Positions 16,456 through 23,652 are shown, counted from the stretch's first letter. The stretch is 37,503 nucleotides of DNA from Rhizobium leucaenae USDA 9039 (GCF_000426285.1 NZ_AUFB01000037.1:1-37503), one strand, 5' to 3'. Program-made: numbers and translations. Notes: generated by a model not told the origin, from the sequence alone.

Positions 16456-16767
16456 ATGCCGCTGAACGATGTCCCTTGGACCCGGCCGGTGACCATCCGG
16501 CTCCAGTGTGGCCTGGAGCGCACTTTCACGGGCGTCTATGACGCATTGGATTTTTTGGAGAACGAGTGGCCTTTGCGCAATGGCGAGCGCCACGAGCGAG
16601 CGGTCAAGAATTGCCGCGGCGCGATCAATGGCGTTGTTCCCGCGGTCTTAGCGCGGGAGGCGTTCATAGCCGCATGCCTCGAGGCAGGAATGCCAGCCGT
16701 CATGGTGTCCTGGAAGGCTAGGCCGAACAGGAATCCGATGCGACCCCAGCGCACCGCTTCTCTGTAA
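16456..16767 (+). CDS. DUF982 domain protein
   Basis: A 103-residue protein with the DUF982 layout: VPWTRPVTIRLQCGLERTFTGVYDALDFLENEWPLR, then a central AVKNCRGAINGVVPAVLAREAFIAACLEAG. DUF982 proteins are small and almost confined to rhizobia and relatives, frequently in many copies on plasmids; their function is unknown. The start is supported by AAAGGAGG seven bases upstream. It stands alone, 213 bases after the previous plus-strand gene. Confidence 0.85.
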   Translation: MPLNDVPWTRPVTIRLQCGLERTFTGVYDALDFLENEWPLRNGERHERAVKNCRGAINGVVPAVLAREAFIAACLEAGMPAVMVSWKARPNRNPMRPQRTASL

Positions 16768-17081
16768 CTCTCGGCGGTACGATCCGCCTCTACGAAATTA
16801 GGGATTGTTCGGCAGCGTCGTTCGATGCGGCGCTGCTCCGCGCGTGGCGGCTAGAAGTGTGGACTGCTCGAAAAGCGACGATGGTCTGCCGCATGCGTCG
16901 ACGCTAGAGCCACGGTGAGTTGCATTAAGGTGGCAACTCCGTCATGCCCACCTCTGTGCTCATTCCGGCGGCCTTATCCATGAGGATCCACCGATCCATA
17001 GGGGGACCATCCGCGCGGTACGCAGGTCTTTGCATACCACCTTCCCCTCACGTTTTGCGCGTAAAGGGTCGAAAAGAACCA
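16768..17081. other. 314 bases without a gene
   Basis: No start, ribosome site or family resemblance supports a gene here. The right edge carries the terminator of the SPW gene. Confidence 0.4.
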
Positions 17082-17096
17082 GGCCCGAGACGGGCC
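17082..17096 (-). terminator. Probable terminator of the SPW gene
   Basis: GGCCCG (17082-17087), loop AGA and CGGGCC (17091-17096) form a 6-bp GC stem 13 bases after the stop. In the minus-strand direction it is followed by TGGTTCTTTTCG, a moderate U-run. Confidence 0.55.
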
Positions 17097-17109
17097 CGTC
17101 CTTATTTTC

Positions 17110-17475
17110 CTAAGCGGTGGATAGTGGATGGTTATGGTTAAACCAGATATTGCCGGCTGCCAGGACTGCGACCACAATACCGGCAATGACATGCACCCAC
17201 GTCGCCGCTGTGATTGCGGAGAAGCCGAGGGCCCATGGCGCGACCACGGCCCAGATGCCCAGCACCACATTGATCCATTCCTCGGGCTCATAGAAAGCAT
17301 ATAGTGCCACGGCTGCGATCACGGCAATCGCAATGCCGACGATCCAGGCATTCCAGGCGGCGGAGGGCTCGCCTGTAAAGCCGAACAGCCAGGGCGCCAG
17401 TAACAGAATCAGACCGGCAACGATATTGACGATATCGAAAGCGGTCCGGTTGTTCGAAGACAGGGACTTTAGCAT
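17110..17475 (-). CDS. SPW-repeat membrane protein
   Basis: A 121-residue membrane protein with four hydrophobic segments arranged as two SPW-type repeats. The motif appears as LLLAPWLFGFTG (about residues 24-35) and as VVAPWALGFSA (about 77-87). SPW family proteins are small integral membrane proteins of unknown function. The start is supported by a GGAG site at 7 bases (TAAGGAGTAATGAACG context). It follows the Hsp20 gene on the same strand after an 82-base gap with a hairpin, so it may be co-regulated with the heat-shock genes. Confidence 0.85.
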   Translation of the reverse strand: MLKSLSSNNRTAFDIVNIVAGLILLLAPWLFGFTGEPSAAWNAWIVGIAIAVIAAVALYAFYEPEEWINVVLGIWAVVAPWALGFSAITAATWVHVIAGIVVAVLAAGNIWFNHNHPLSTA

Positions 17476-17517
17476 CGTTCATTACTCCTTATCGGTCGGT
17501 TGCACATTAACGTGGAC

Positions 17518-17543
17518 GGCGGCTGCCAAATTGGCCGGCCGCC
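17518..17543 (-). terminator. Hairpin after the Hsp20 gene
   Basis: GGCGGC (17518-17523) and GCCGCC (17538-17543) pair, with further inner pairing of GCC and GGC. It starts 14 bases after the Hsp20 stop on the minus strand. No clear U-run follows, so it may stabilise the 3' end and allow read-through to the SPW gene. Confidence 0.45.
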
Positions 17544-17557
17544 GCTCATTCGTTAGA

Positions 17558-18061
17558 TCAGCTCTTGATGGTGATGCGCTTGACCTGCGATTGCGCCTTC
17601 GCGGTTTTCGGCAAGGTGACGGTCAGCACGCCGTTCTTGAACGTGGCGTTCACCTGATCGTCCTCGACTTCGGCACCCAGCGGAATTCGGCGCTCGAAGC
17701 GGCCGTAATAGCGCTCGGAGAACTGCTTTTCCTTGTCTTCCGTTTCCGACTTCTTTTCGCCTTTCAGCGTCAGGACCCCATCCTCGAGCAGGACCTCAAG
17801 GTCCTTCTCCTCAAGGCCAGGCATCTCGGCCGTCACTTTGATCCGGTTGTTGGAGTCGGAGACCTCGACGCTCGGCCAACCGGCCCCGAAATTGGAGTCG
17901 CTGTTGAAAGATGTTAGGCCGGATCCGAAGCCGCGGAAAACGTCGTCGAACAGCCGGTTCACCTCGCGATGCAACGACAGAAAAGGATCACGTTCGTCAT
18001 CGCGAAGAAGAGTTTTGCCGCCATTGTTGCGGCGCAAGGGGATCAGATCACGAACACTCAT
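17558..18061 (-). CDS. Small heat-shock protein, Hsp20 family
   Basis: A 167-residue protein. I chose ATG 18061 (MSVRDLIPLRRNNGG), which has AAGGAG eight bases upstream. The N-terminal region contains DPFLSLHREVNRLFDDVFRGF, typical of bacterial class-A-like Hsp20s. The alpha-crystallin domain (about residues 57-155) includes VEVSDSNNRIKVTAEMPGLEEKDLEV, and the A-x-x-x-N-G-V-L signature appears as ATFKNGVLTVTLPK. The C-terminal tail has KRITIKS with an I-x-I-type motif. It holds denatured proteins for refolding. It lies 95 bases downstream of the IbpA-like gene, probably on the same heat-shock transcript. Confidence 0.95.
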   Translation of the reverse strand: MSVRDLIPLRRNNGGKTLLRDDERDPFLSLHREVNRLFDDVFRGFGSGLTSFNSDSNFGAGWPSVEVSDSNNRIKVTAEMPGLEEKDLEVLLEDGVLTLKGEKKSETEDKEKQFSERYYGRFERRIPLGAEVEDDQVNATFKNGVLTVTLPKTAKAQSQVKRITIKS

Positions 18062-18156
18062 GGTTTTTCTCCTTTCCATAGGTTCACAGGCAGAGCCCTC
18101 TCTGAAAGCGTCGGGCCAGGCCCGGCGCCTTGGTGCGCCCCGCGGTTGAGGAAGCC

Positions 18157-18627
18157 TTAAGCCGCCTGGTTGTCAGCCTTGATCTGCTTTGTCTGCGGCA
18201 TCGTCTGAACGGTTCCGATCGCGATCTGACGCGGCTTCATCTCCTCAGGGATCTCGCGCTTGAGATCGATCGTCAGCAGACCGTCGACGAGACTCGCACC
18301 CACCACCTTCACGTGGTCGGCCAGTTCGAACCGACGCTGGAATGAACGGCCGGCGATGCCGCGATGCAGATAATGAACGTCCTCGCCGTTCGCCTTTTGC
18401 CCCGCGACGATCAGCATGTTCTGTTCCTGGGTGACGGCCAGTTCGTCCTGGGAAAAGCCAGCCACAGCCATTGCAATGCGGTAGTCATCCTCACCGCTCT
18501 TCACAATGTCGTAAGGGGGCCAGTTGTCGACCATCTCGGCGCGGCTTGCGGCCTCGAGCGCGTTCAACATTCGGTCGAAGCCGATGCTTGACCGGAACAG
18601 GGGAGAGAAATCGAGGTTTGTCCTCAT
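18157..18627 (-). CDS. Small heat-shock protein, IbpA type
   Basis: A 156-residue protein with the IbpA/HspA-type start MRTNLDFSPLFRSSIGFDRM. I chose ATG 18627 because AAGGAGG lies eight bases upstream; the other in-frame ATG (18633) is too close to it. The alpha-crystallin domain has NWPPYDIVKSGEDDYRIAMA, the strand RSFQRRFELADHVKV and ASLVDGLLTIDLKREIPE. The C-terminus carries PRQIAIG, the I-x-I motif for oligomerisation. It binds aggregating proteins at high temperature. Its leader has the features of a ROSE RNA thermometer. Confidence 0.95.
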   Translation of the reverse strand: MRTNLDFSPLFRSSIGFDRMLNALEAASRAEMVDNWPPYDIVKSGEDDYRIAMAVAGFSQDELAVTQEQNMLIVAGQKANGEDVHYLHRGIAGRSFQRRFELADHVKVVGASLVDGLLTIDLKREIPEEMKPRQIAIGTVQTMPQTKQIKADNQAA

Positions 18628-18700
18628 AGCCATATCCTCCTTATAAGCAACATGGATACAAGGAGACGCCAAGAGCGACCGGCGTCTCCTGGACTTGTGT
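18628..18700 (-). promoter_or_regulatory. ROSE-like RNA thermometer in the IbpA leader
   Basis: In the minus-strand message the leader has a perfect 10-bp hairpin (AGGAGACGCC at 18661-18670 with GGCGTCTCCT at 18681-18690). This is followed by TATCCATG-TTGCT-TATA-AGGAGGATA, in which the UUGCU and UAUCC blocks can pair with AGGAGGAUA and mask the ribosome binding site. The UYGCU anti-Shine-Dalgarno with an unpaired G is the hallmark of ROSE elements of rhizobial small heat-shock genes. It would melt at heat-shock temperature and permit translation. Confidence 0.82.
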
Positions 18701-18729
18701 CAATCCCCATGGGGCGATCGACAATATCG

Positions 18730-18757
18730 ATGTAATTCAGCGTCTTAAGGATTCAAG
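18730..18757 (-). promoter_or_regulatory. Possible RpoH-type promoter for the Hsp20 genes
   Basis: On the minus strand CTTGAA (18752-18757) is followed after 16 bases by TTACAT (18730-18735), about 105 bases upstream of the IbpA start. The -35 matches the heat-shock sigma factor consensus CTTGAA; the -10 is less clear. It would give a leader of the length expected for a ROSE element. Confidence 0.4.
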
Positions 18758-18939
18758 GGGGAATGGAGTTTCCTGGCAGAAAAATTTTTTACTACGTCAC
18801 GTCGACATCCGAACTCAGGTAGGGAGAAGCGCGCAATATCGCGATGACTTGCGCTGGCGTCAGTTCTTTCTCATTCCATCGCTGCAAGCCAACCCGCATT
18901 TTGGTCCAGGTGGCTGCCCCTCAGGGACGCCATGTACCA

Positions 18940-19168
18940 CGCTTAATCCTTCAGCCGCTGTCATGATCGACGAACGGATCGTGGCCGCCACCCGCCGCTT
19001 GATCGACTTCCCGCAAGCGGACGCGTTGGAAGAATTGCTGGGACGCGCGAACTGGTTATCACCGGAACGCCGTATATCGCTGTATACGCCATTATCGAAA
19101 TTGCGGTTCGAGTCCTTCGCATCCTTCACGGCGCGCAGGAACGGCCAGAGACTTTGCCCAGCAGCTAA
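18940..19168 (+). pseudogene. ParE/RelE-family toxin remnant
   Basis: One frame reads LNPSAAVMIDERIVAATRRL and IDFPQ. After a one-base shift at about 19015 the next frame continues SGRVGRIAGTRELVITGTPY and then VRVLRILHGAQERPE to a stop at 19168. Together they match the ParE/RelE plasmid-stabilisation toxin pattern (DNPxAAxRVxERI...FPxSGRVGRxPGTRELVIxGTPYIVxY...ILRVLHGAQxWP). The N-terminus and any antitoxin gene are missing, and the frameshift inactivates it. It is a relic of a toxin-antitoxin module. Confidence 0.75.
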
Positions 19169-19479
19169 GTTTTTGGCTTCAGACGCAGACCCCTACGTCC
19201 TCTGAGATAATCGCCTGCTTCACACCAAGCTTCAGTTGGCGATCTCAATGAGCTCGCGTCCGCGTAAGGTAGTGTTCCCGCTAGTTGAAGTGAAACCCAT
19301 AGGTGATGCGCGTCGCGGTTCGAGGTGGTTCAACTGCAAAATACCCCCGTATTGACGAAGGATCGTCTTTGGACTTCTTGCCGAACAACGAGGCTGATTT
19401 GGGCCGTCGTTTCGGTCATCCGGTCTGCGTCGCATGCTGGGCAGCCTTCCGGTTTGGAGAATGAGGGAGCTTGAGCCGC
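19169..19479. other. 311 bases without a recognised gene
   Basis: Short open frames occur on both strands, but none resembles a known family or has a supported start. The stretch lies between two gene remnants. Confidence 0.35.
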
Positions 19480-19640
19480 CGGGATCGCGCATACGCCCGT
19501 AGAGCGCTGTGCGCATTGACTGGCTTCTCGCAGCGGATGACATGGGCGTTTTGCGCAGGGACGGAGCTCTTGTAGTAGCCTGTCGTGAACACGAAAGGCA
19601 CCCCGACGGCAAGCAGCGGGTCGGCGACCGGGTCGAAGGG
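19480..19640 (-). pseudogene. Response-regulator receiver domain remnant
   Basis: On the minus strand the reading DPFDPVADPLLAVGVPFVF passes into VPFVFTTGYYKSSVPAQNAH and VIRCEKPVNAHSAL. This is the last third of a receiver domain: the conserved T of FTTGY and the K of EKPV correspond to the phosphorylation-switch residues. The phospho-acceptor Asp half is lost, and frames do not join. Such single receivers are usually encoded next to HWE kinases, and a kinase remnant follows on the plus strand. Confidence 0.6.
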
Positions 19641-19784
19641 GTCGCCCGGCGCACCCCATCAAGGATATTGGCAGAGCGCAGACCTCGACGTCTCGGTCTC
19701 GGTCTCGGCGGCCGTAATTCGCGACCCGCCTGACGCTTTTCTTTTTCCGGTATTGACGAGATGCGCGACCGAGGACGCCTGCAG

Positions 19785-20156
19785 CAATCTATCCGCCTTT
19801 GCATCGGTCATCGGCTACGAAGTCAAGCACGATTTCCAACGATCGGCCAGCGAACCTTTCTCGTCGACGCACGACTTCTCATCCATCCCGATGACAATAG
19901 CCCGAACATCCTTGTCATCTTCGACGACGTGACGGAGCGGCAACGACACGACGCCGAGCAGGAGTTCATCATCGCCGAAACACGGCATCGCATGAAGAAC
20001 CTGTTTGCCGTCGTGCGGGCGATTGCCATGCAGACGAGGGCAAAAACAGCCGATGTGGTCGAATCCCGCGATACGTTCCTGGCTCGGCTTGACGTGGCGC
20101 TCCACGCGCAGGAACTTGCTGCCAGTCAGCACCTGGTCATGCTCGGTCATAGGTGA
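19785..20156 (+). pseudogene. HWE-family histidine kinase remnant (PAS end plus phospho-acceptor helix)
   Basis: A first frame ends with VIGYEVKHDF and, after a shift near 19832, a second frame continues PTIGQRTFLVDARLLIHPDD, NILVIFDDVTERQRHDAEQE and FIIAETRHRMKNLFAVVRAI. The last block is the HWE/HisKA_2 phospho-acceptor region, with the conserved H in TRHRMKNL. The ATP-binding domain is gone after AASQ. The gene is broken by at least one frameshift and by truncation at both ends. It would have paired with the adjacent receiver remnant. Confidence 0.72.
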
Positions 20157-20412
20157 ACGACGTCAGTAGGGTCGTCACGAAATTGCTCGCCCGTTCCTTG
20201 ACAAGCACCTCGGTCCATTCATCGGTTCCCCGAAGTCTCAGATCGGTATAGATGCTGTCGACGGCCGCCTCTTCGATGCGTTTGATATGTGTCTTGAAGT
20301 TTGCCTCGCCGCCCGCATGGTACATGTCACGGATGACCATGCGCAGGATTTCCTGAATTGCGATTTGCCACGCCGTGTTGATCGTCTGGAGTTCTTTCGT
20401 ATCCTGTGCCAT
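20137..20412 (-). CDS. Small hypothetical protein
   Basis: A 91-residue protein (MAQDTKELQTINTAWQIAIQ...) with a strong ribosome binding site (GGAAGGAG, four bases before the ATG). It is mostly helical, with no membrane segment or signal peptide. I do not recognise the family. Its 3' end overlaps the kinase remnant by 20 bases on the opposite strand. The good start signal and even composition favour a real gene. Confidence 0.6.
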   Translation of the reverse strand: MAQDTKELQTINTAWQIAIQEILRMVIRDMYHAGGEANFKTHIKRIEEAAVDSIYTDLRLRGTDEWTEVLVKERASNFVTTLLTSFTYDRA

Positions 20413-20485
20413 GGGGCTCCTTCCGCTTAAGTGGACCCCGGCATGGCGACGTCATGTTGTCGCATCGGGGCGGTATGGACAATGG

Positions 20486-20866
20486 CTAGGCTTGTCTTGC
20501 CTTGCGGTTGGCGTAACGGCGGTCGCGTTCGGCCTTTCGCGCCGCCTCATCTTCGATCATCCGCGCTATACGCGCTTTTTCGGCGCCCTCCCGCGCTTCG
20601 GATTCGGCAACTACAGCCGCCTCAGCGGCCGCCTTCCGCTCTGCCGCCGCGATCTCGGTACGCTTTTGCTCCTCGAGTTTCACGCGCTCACGTTCAACAC
20701 GCCGCTCCTCACGAGCGGTGGCAATAGCAGCGCGTTGGGCCTGCCTTGCCATCCTAGCTGGTTCTGCCGCAGTCTTTGCCACACGATAGGCATTGAGGAG
20801 GGCAGCTTTGGCGTCAGCGGATGCGGCGCGGCGATCGGAGACTTCGTTGTTTCTGGCGTTCTTCAT
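20486..20866 (-). CDS. DUF6481-type coiled-coil protein
   Basis: A 126-residue, very Ala/Arg/Glu-rich protein predicted to be one long helix or coiled coil (AYRVAKTAAEPARMARQAQR through EEQKRTEIAAAERKAAAEAA). The composition and the length fit the DUF6481 family, small rhizobial proteins often encoded near cold-shock protein genes. The function is unknown; the basic and amphipathic pattern suggests nucleic-acid or ribosome association, which is only inference. It lies 29 bases downstream of the next small gene on the same strand and probably forms an operon with it. Confidence 0.75.
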   Translation of the reverse strand: MKNARNNEVSDRRAASADAKAALLNAYRVAKTAAEPARMARQAQRAAIATAREERRVERERVKLEEQKRTEIAAAERKAAAEAAVVAESEAREGAEKARIARMIEDEAARKAERDRRYANRKARQA

Positions 20867-20895
20867 TCTTATCCCGATAATGAGTGGAGCAGAGA

Positions 20896-21120
20896 TCAGC
20901 GCGTCTTGGCGCGTTTGGGGATGAGGTTGGATGTCGCTGACATACGGTCGGCCAGCTCCTTGGCAAGACGCGCCTCTCGCAGCCTGAGGGTCTTGGCATT
21001 CCGGGCCTCAGCGATGGATTCAAGCTCTTCCACCGCGTTGTTCTTGGCAAAGAACTGCGTCTGGACGTTGCCGAAGGCGATCTCCGCCTGCTGGCGGGAT
21101 TTACTGTGTGCTTGTGTCAT
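20896..21120 (-). CDS. Small basic helical protein
   Basis: A 74-residue protein; I chose ATG 21120 (MTQAHSKSRQQAEIAFGNVQ), since the longer frame runs through the csp terminator. It reads as two helices (FFAKNNAVEELESIAEARNA and KTLRLREARLAKELADRMSA) and a basic tail (IPKRAKTR). I know similar small proteins beside cspA-type genes in rhizobia but no function. It is encoded between the csp gene, which ends with a terminator, and the DUF6481 gene. Confidence 0.7.
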   Translation of the reverse strand: MTQAHSKSRQQAEIAFGNVQTQFFAKNNAVEELESIAEARNAKTLRLREARLAKELADRMSATSNLIPKRAKTR

Positions 21121-21158
21121 TGGAACCTTAATTAGTTCGGTTAGCATCCGAAACGAAA

Positions 21159-21183
21159 AAGGCCAGGCAAAACGCCTGGCCTT
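21159..21183 (-). terminator. Intrinsic terminator of the cold-shock gene
   Basis: AAGGCCAGGC (21159-21168), loop AAAAC and GCCTGGCCTT (21174-21183) form a perfect 10-bp stem. In the minus-strand direction it is followed by TTTCGTTTCGG, and the stem lies 55 bases after the csp stop. Confidence 0.85.
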
Positions 21184-21238
21184 GATGAAATAGCTTCCAG
21201 TGCCAGTACATCCGTGGTCAAAGGAAAGCAGATATCGA

Positions 21239-21448
21239 TTAAGCGGACTGCAGATTACAGGCCGACATTTTGCCCGACTTGCGGTCGCGCTCAAGCTCGA
21301 AGCCGATCTTCTGGCCTTCGACGAGCTCACGCATTCCGGCGCGCTCAACGGCAGAGATGTGAACAAAAGCGTCAGCCCCGCCATCGTCAGGCTGAATGAA
21401 GCCGAAGCCTTTGGTGGAATTGAACCATTTTACTGTGCCAGTGGTCAT
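21239..21448 (-). CDS. Cold-shock protein, CspA family
   Basis: A 69-residue single cold-shock domain. ATG 21448 (MTTGTVKWFNSTKGFGFIQP) gives the family length and has AAAGGG upstream; the track's longer start would add five residues. RNP1 is KGFGFIQ and RNP2 is AFVHI (DAFVHISAVERAGM), both RNA-binding motifs. It melts RNA secondary structure and acts as an RNA chaperone. It is monocistronic, ended by a strong terminator. The long untranslated region upstream cannot be resolved from sequence alone. Confidence 0.95.
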   Translation of the reverse strand: MTTGTVKWFNSTKGFGFIQPDDGGADAFVHISAVERAGMRELVEGQKIGFELERDRKSGKMSACNLQSA

Positions 21449-22232
21449 GATGAACCCTTTCAAAGCATAGAGTGAGGGACCGCGAAGCTGACGCTGCGCA
21501 GATGGGAACCGACTATTTTTGAGAGGGAAGTTCGCTTAAGGCGCTGTGCCAATCGCGCGGTAGACAAAGTTCGGCAAGCAAAAGATCGATGAGCACACAT
21601 ATACGGGGCTTAAACCGATCGGTCAACAGTTAGTTTTCGATCGGATCGCCACTCTCGTTCTGGTTGCGCTCGACGGAACATCGCGTACCTCCACATTCCG
21701 GTTCCTTCTGTCGTCAAATCAGGTACCCAATCGTCAACAGGACCTCCCTTACGGACCCCCCGGCCTCAACGCTCAACAGGCCAATTCTCGAATGCCGCCT
21801 AAGGTTTTAGACGGGACCGGCGGGTTTCGCCGCCGGCATGGAAGGCTCTTGTATCGGTTCGTCCGCCGGATCATGGTCACGATGATAGGCAAGCCGCCGC
21901 TGAGCTAGAACGTCCCACAGCCATGATGATCTCGGCTCCATAGCCCCTCATGACGCTTCAATTCATTGCTTCCGCGGGAGCAGCGACTTGTTTCTTGAGG
22001 GTCACTGGTTCGAATCCGCTCAAGAGCTGCATTCCTTCCGTTGGTTAAAGCTGGTCGGCTTGGCGCTGTGATGGAAATATGCACAAATTTGCTTTCGCTT
22101 CGCTCTTGGATACCCCTCCATTGAGATCAGCTTGGTCAGTTCCGGTTACCAATCAGCGAAGGTCAGCAGCGCCCGCGTGGCCTCTCGCCTCCCTCATGCC
22201 GCAATCTGGCATGTCAGCTACTCTTGGTTCCG
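21449..22232. other. 784-base spacer with hairpin and tRNA-like fragment
   Basis: No convincing gene. It should hold the csp promoter and leader near its left edge. At 21817-21836 CCGGCGG and CCGCCGG form a perfect 7-bp hairpin (loop GTTTCG). At 21983-22017 lies a tRNA-like stretch described separately. The right edge meets the 22-bp repeat array. Confidence 0.5.
21983..22031 (+). other. tRNA-like 3' fragment (T-arm)
   Basis: The stretch has GACTTGTTTCTTGAG, then GGTCACTGGTTCGAATCC, which equals the variable-loop and T-arm consensus of many tRNAs (ACTGG stem with TTCGAAT loop). Pairing fails right after the CC, so the acceptor end is not present. It may be a leftover or target site of a tRNA-associated integration. 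A partly similar segment occurs at 23591-23652. Confidence 0.35.
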
Positions 22233-22233
22233 A

Positions 22234-22321
22234 TTTCAATCAGCCGCCATGTAAATTTCAAATGGTCACGCGTTGACTTTCAATCGGTCATTACCATAGT
22301 TTCAAACAGTCATCAAAGGAA
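22234..22321 (+). repeat. Four direct repeats with an exact 22-bp period
   Basis: TTTCAA recurs at 22234, 22256, 22278 and 22300. In the last three units it continues with a near-constant TGGTCA, CGGTCA or CAGTCA, and in the first with TCAGCC. The array ends eight bases before the GTG of the ATPase gene. A period near two helical turns suggests same-face protein binding, as in operators or iterons. It could also be the multi-repeat end of an IS21-type element (the second unit is preceded by TGTAAA). Confidence 0.75.
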
Positions 22322-22328
22322 TGAAGCT

Positions 22329-23552
22329 GTGGCCCTCTATCCAAGGCTCGTTGAGCAACGCGTTACCGACGCCATGTCAGACACGCGAGTCATACTGATC
22401 GTGGGTCCCCGACAATCAGGAAAAACGACGTTGGCCAAGAAGATGGCCAATGAGGAAATGGATTATTACACGCTGGATAATGCGACGACCCTGGAGGCAG
22501 CGACACAGGATCCAGTTGGCTTTGTAAGAGGAATGGATCGCGCCATCATCGATGAAATTCAGCGCGCCCCTGAGCTTTTGCTGGCCATCAAGGAAAGCGT
22601 GGATACCGACCAGCGACCAGGACGTTTCCTTCTGACCGGCTCTGCTAATCTCATGACACTGCCACGCGTGGCGGACTCACTCGCAGGACGCATGGAGGTC
22701 GTCCGATTGCTGCCGCTCGCTCAAAGCGAGATTAGAGCCGCCGGCGGCAGTTTCCTGCGCGACGCCTTTCAAAATGACGCAAAGGCCGGAGAGCCAATCG
22801 TCGGAGACGACCTGATGGCGGCAGTTCTGGCATGTGGATATCCCGAGGCATTGGGCCGCAAAACCTTGAGCCGCAGACACGACTGGTATGCGGATTATAT
22901 CCAGGCGATCGTTCAACGCGACGTTCGCGATGTGGCGCAAATCGAGCAGATTGCTCAAATGCCGCGCCTGCTACGCATTCTGGCAGAGCATTCTGGACAG
23001 CTCGTGAATTATTCCGGAATTGGCGCCGCCATCGGCATGAACCACATCACAACGCAGAAATACGTTGGTATATTCGAGAGCCTGTTCCTGGCCCGAACCG
23101 TGCAACCCTGGTTTTCCAACAAACTGAAACGCCTGACCAAGACCCCGAAAATACATTTCCTTGATTCTGGCCTTCTCGCTTCACTTCGTGACCTGTCTCT
23201 CGAGAGTCTCCGGGAAGACAGGGGGCAGTTCGGGGCATTGCTTGAGACTTTCGTTTTCGGCGAGATCCTTAAACTCGCCAGCGGCGGGCAAACCCGCTTC
23301 GAGTTTTCGCATTTTCGTGACAAGCAACAGAACGAAGTCGATATCGTTATCGAAGATAGAAAAGGGCGGATCGTCGGTATCGAGATAAAAGCGGCGGCAT
23401 CCGTCTCGAGTTCAGATTTTTCGGGATTGCGAATTTTGGCCGAAGCATCCGGAGAACGGTTTGTTTCAGGCATGGTCTTGTATGACCATCACAAGATGAT
23501 CCCTTTCGGGGAACGTTTGTCCGCTGTTCCAATATCGACTTTGTGGCGTTAG
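22329..23552 (+). CDS. AAA-type ATPase with DUF4143 C-terminal domain
   Basis: A 407-residue protein. I chose GTG 22329 (VALYPRLVEQRV), with AAAGGA upstream; the longer frame runs through the repeat array. The N-terminal AAA_14 domain has Walker A GPRQSGKT (residues 26-33), Walker B AIIDEIQRAPEL and sensor LLTGSANLM. The middle (RDVRDVAQIEQIAQMPRLLR...) and HFLDSGLLASL are typical of DUF4143. Near the C-terminus, D338 (NEVDIVIED) and E352-x-K354 (GIEIKA) have the layout of a PD-(D/E)XK nuclease-like fold. Such ATPases are widespread, often on mobile DNA, with no established role. No partner gene is adjacent. Confidence 0.9.
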   Translation: MALYPRLVEQRVTDAMSDTRVILIVGPRQSGKTTLAKKMANEEMDYYTLDNATTLEAATQDPVGFVRGMDRAIIDEIQRAPELLLAIKESVDTDQRPGRFLLTGSANLMTLPRVADSLAGRMEVVRLLPLAQSEIRAAGGSFLRDAFQNDAKAGEPIVGDDLMAAVLACGYPEALGRKTLSRRHDWYADYIQAIVQRDVRDVAQIEQIAQMPRLLRILAEHSGQLVNYSGIGAAIGMNHITTQKYVGIFESLFLARTVQPWFSNKLKRLTKTPKIHFLDSGLLASLRDLSLESLREDRGQFGALLETFVFGEILKLASGGQTRFEFSHFRDKQQNEVDIVIEDRKGRIVGIEIKAAASVSSSDFSGLRILAEASGERFVSGMVLYDHHKMIPFGERLSAVPISTLWR

Positions 23553-23590
23553 CGCGTGGGAATTTCGCTTCAGTCTCTCCAGACCGCGCA

Positions 23591-23652
23591 TTTCTTGAGA
23601 CTTCGACCGTTTCGATAAAAGTGGGCCTCCGGTTCGATTCCCTTCAACTGCA
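23591..23652 (+). other. Second tRNA-like segment, partial direct repeat of 21991-22031
   Basis: TTTCTTGAG (23591) and GGTTCGATTCC followed by CTTCAACTGCA (23631-23652) repeat the blocks seen at 21991 and 22007-22031, with a mismatch and a three-base gap in the second block. GGTTCGATTCC is again a T-arm consensus. Spacing between blocks differs (31 against 7 bases). The two copies flank the ATPase gene and its repeat array. Confidence 0.3.

Noticed and set aside
22234..22321. CRISPR array
   Set aside because: Only a 6-12 base block is shared within a 22-bp period; there are no true spacers and no cas genes.
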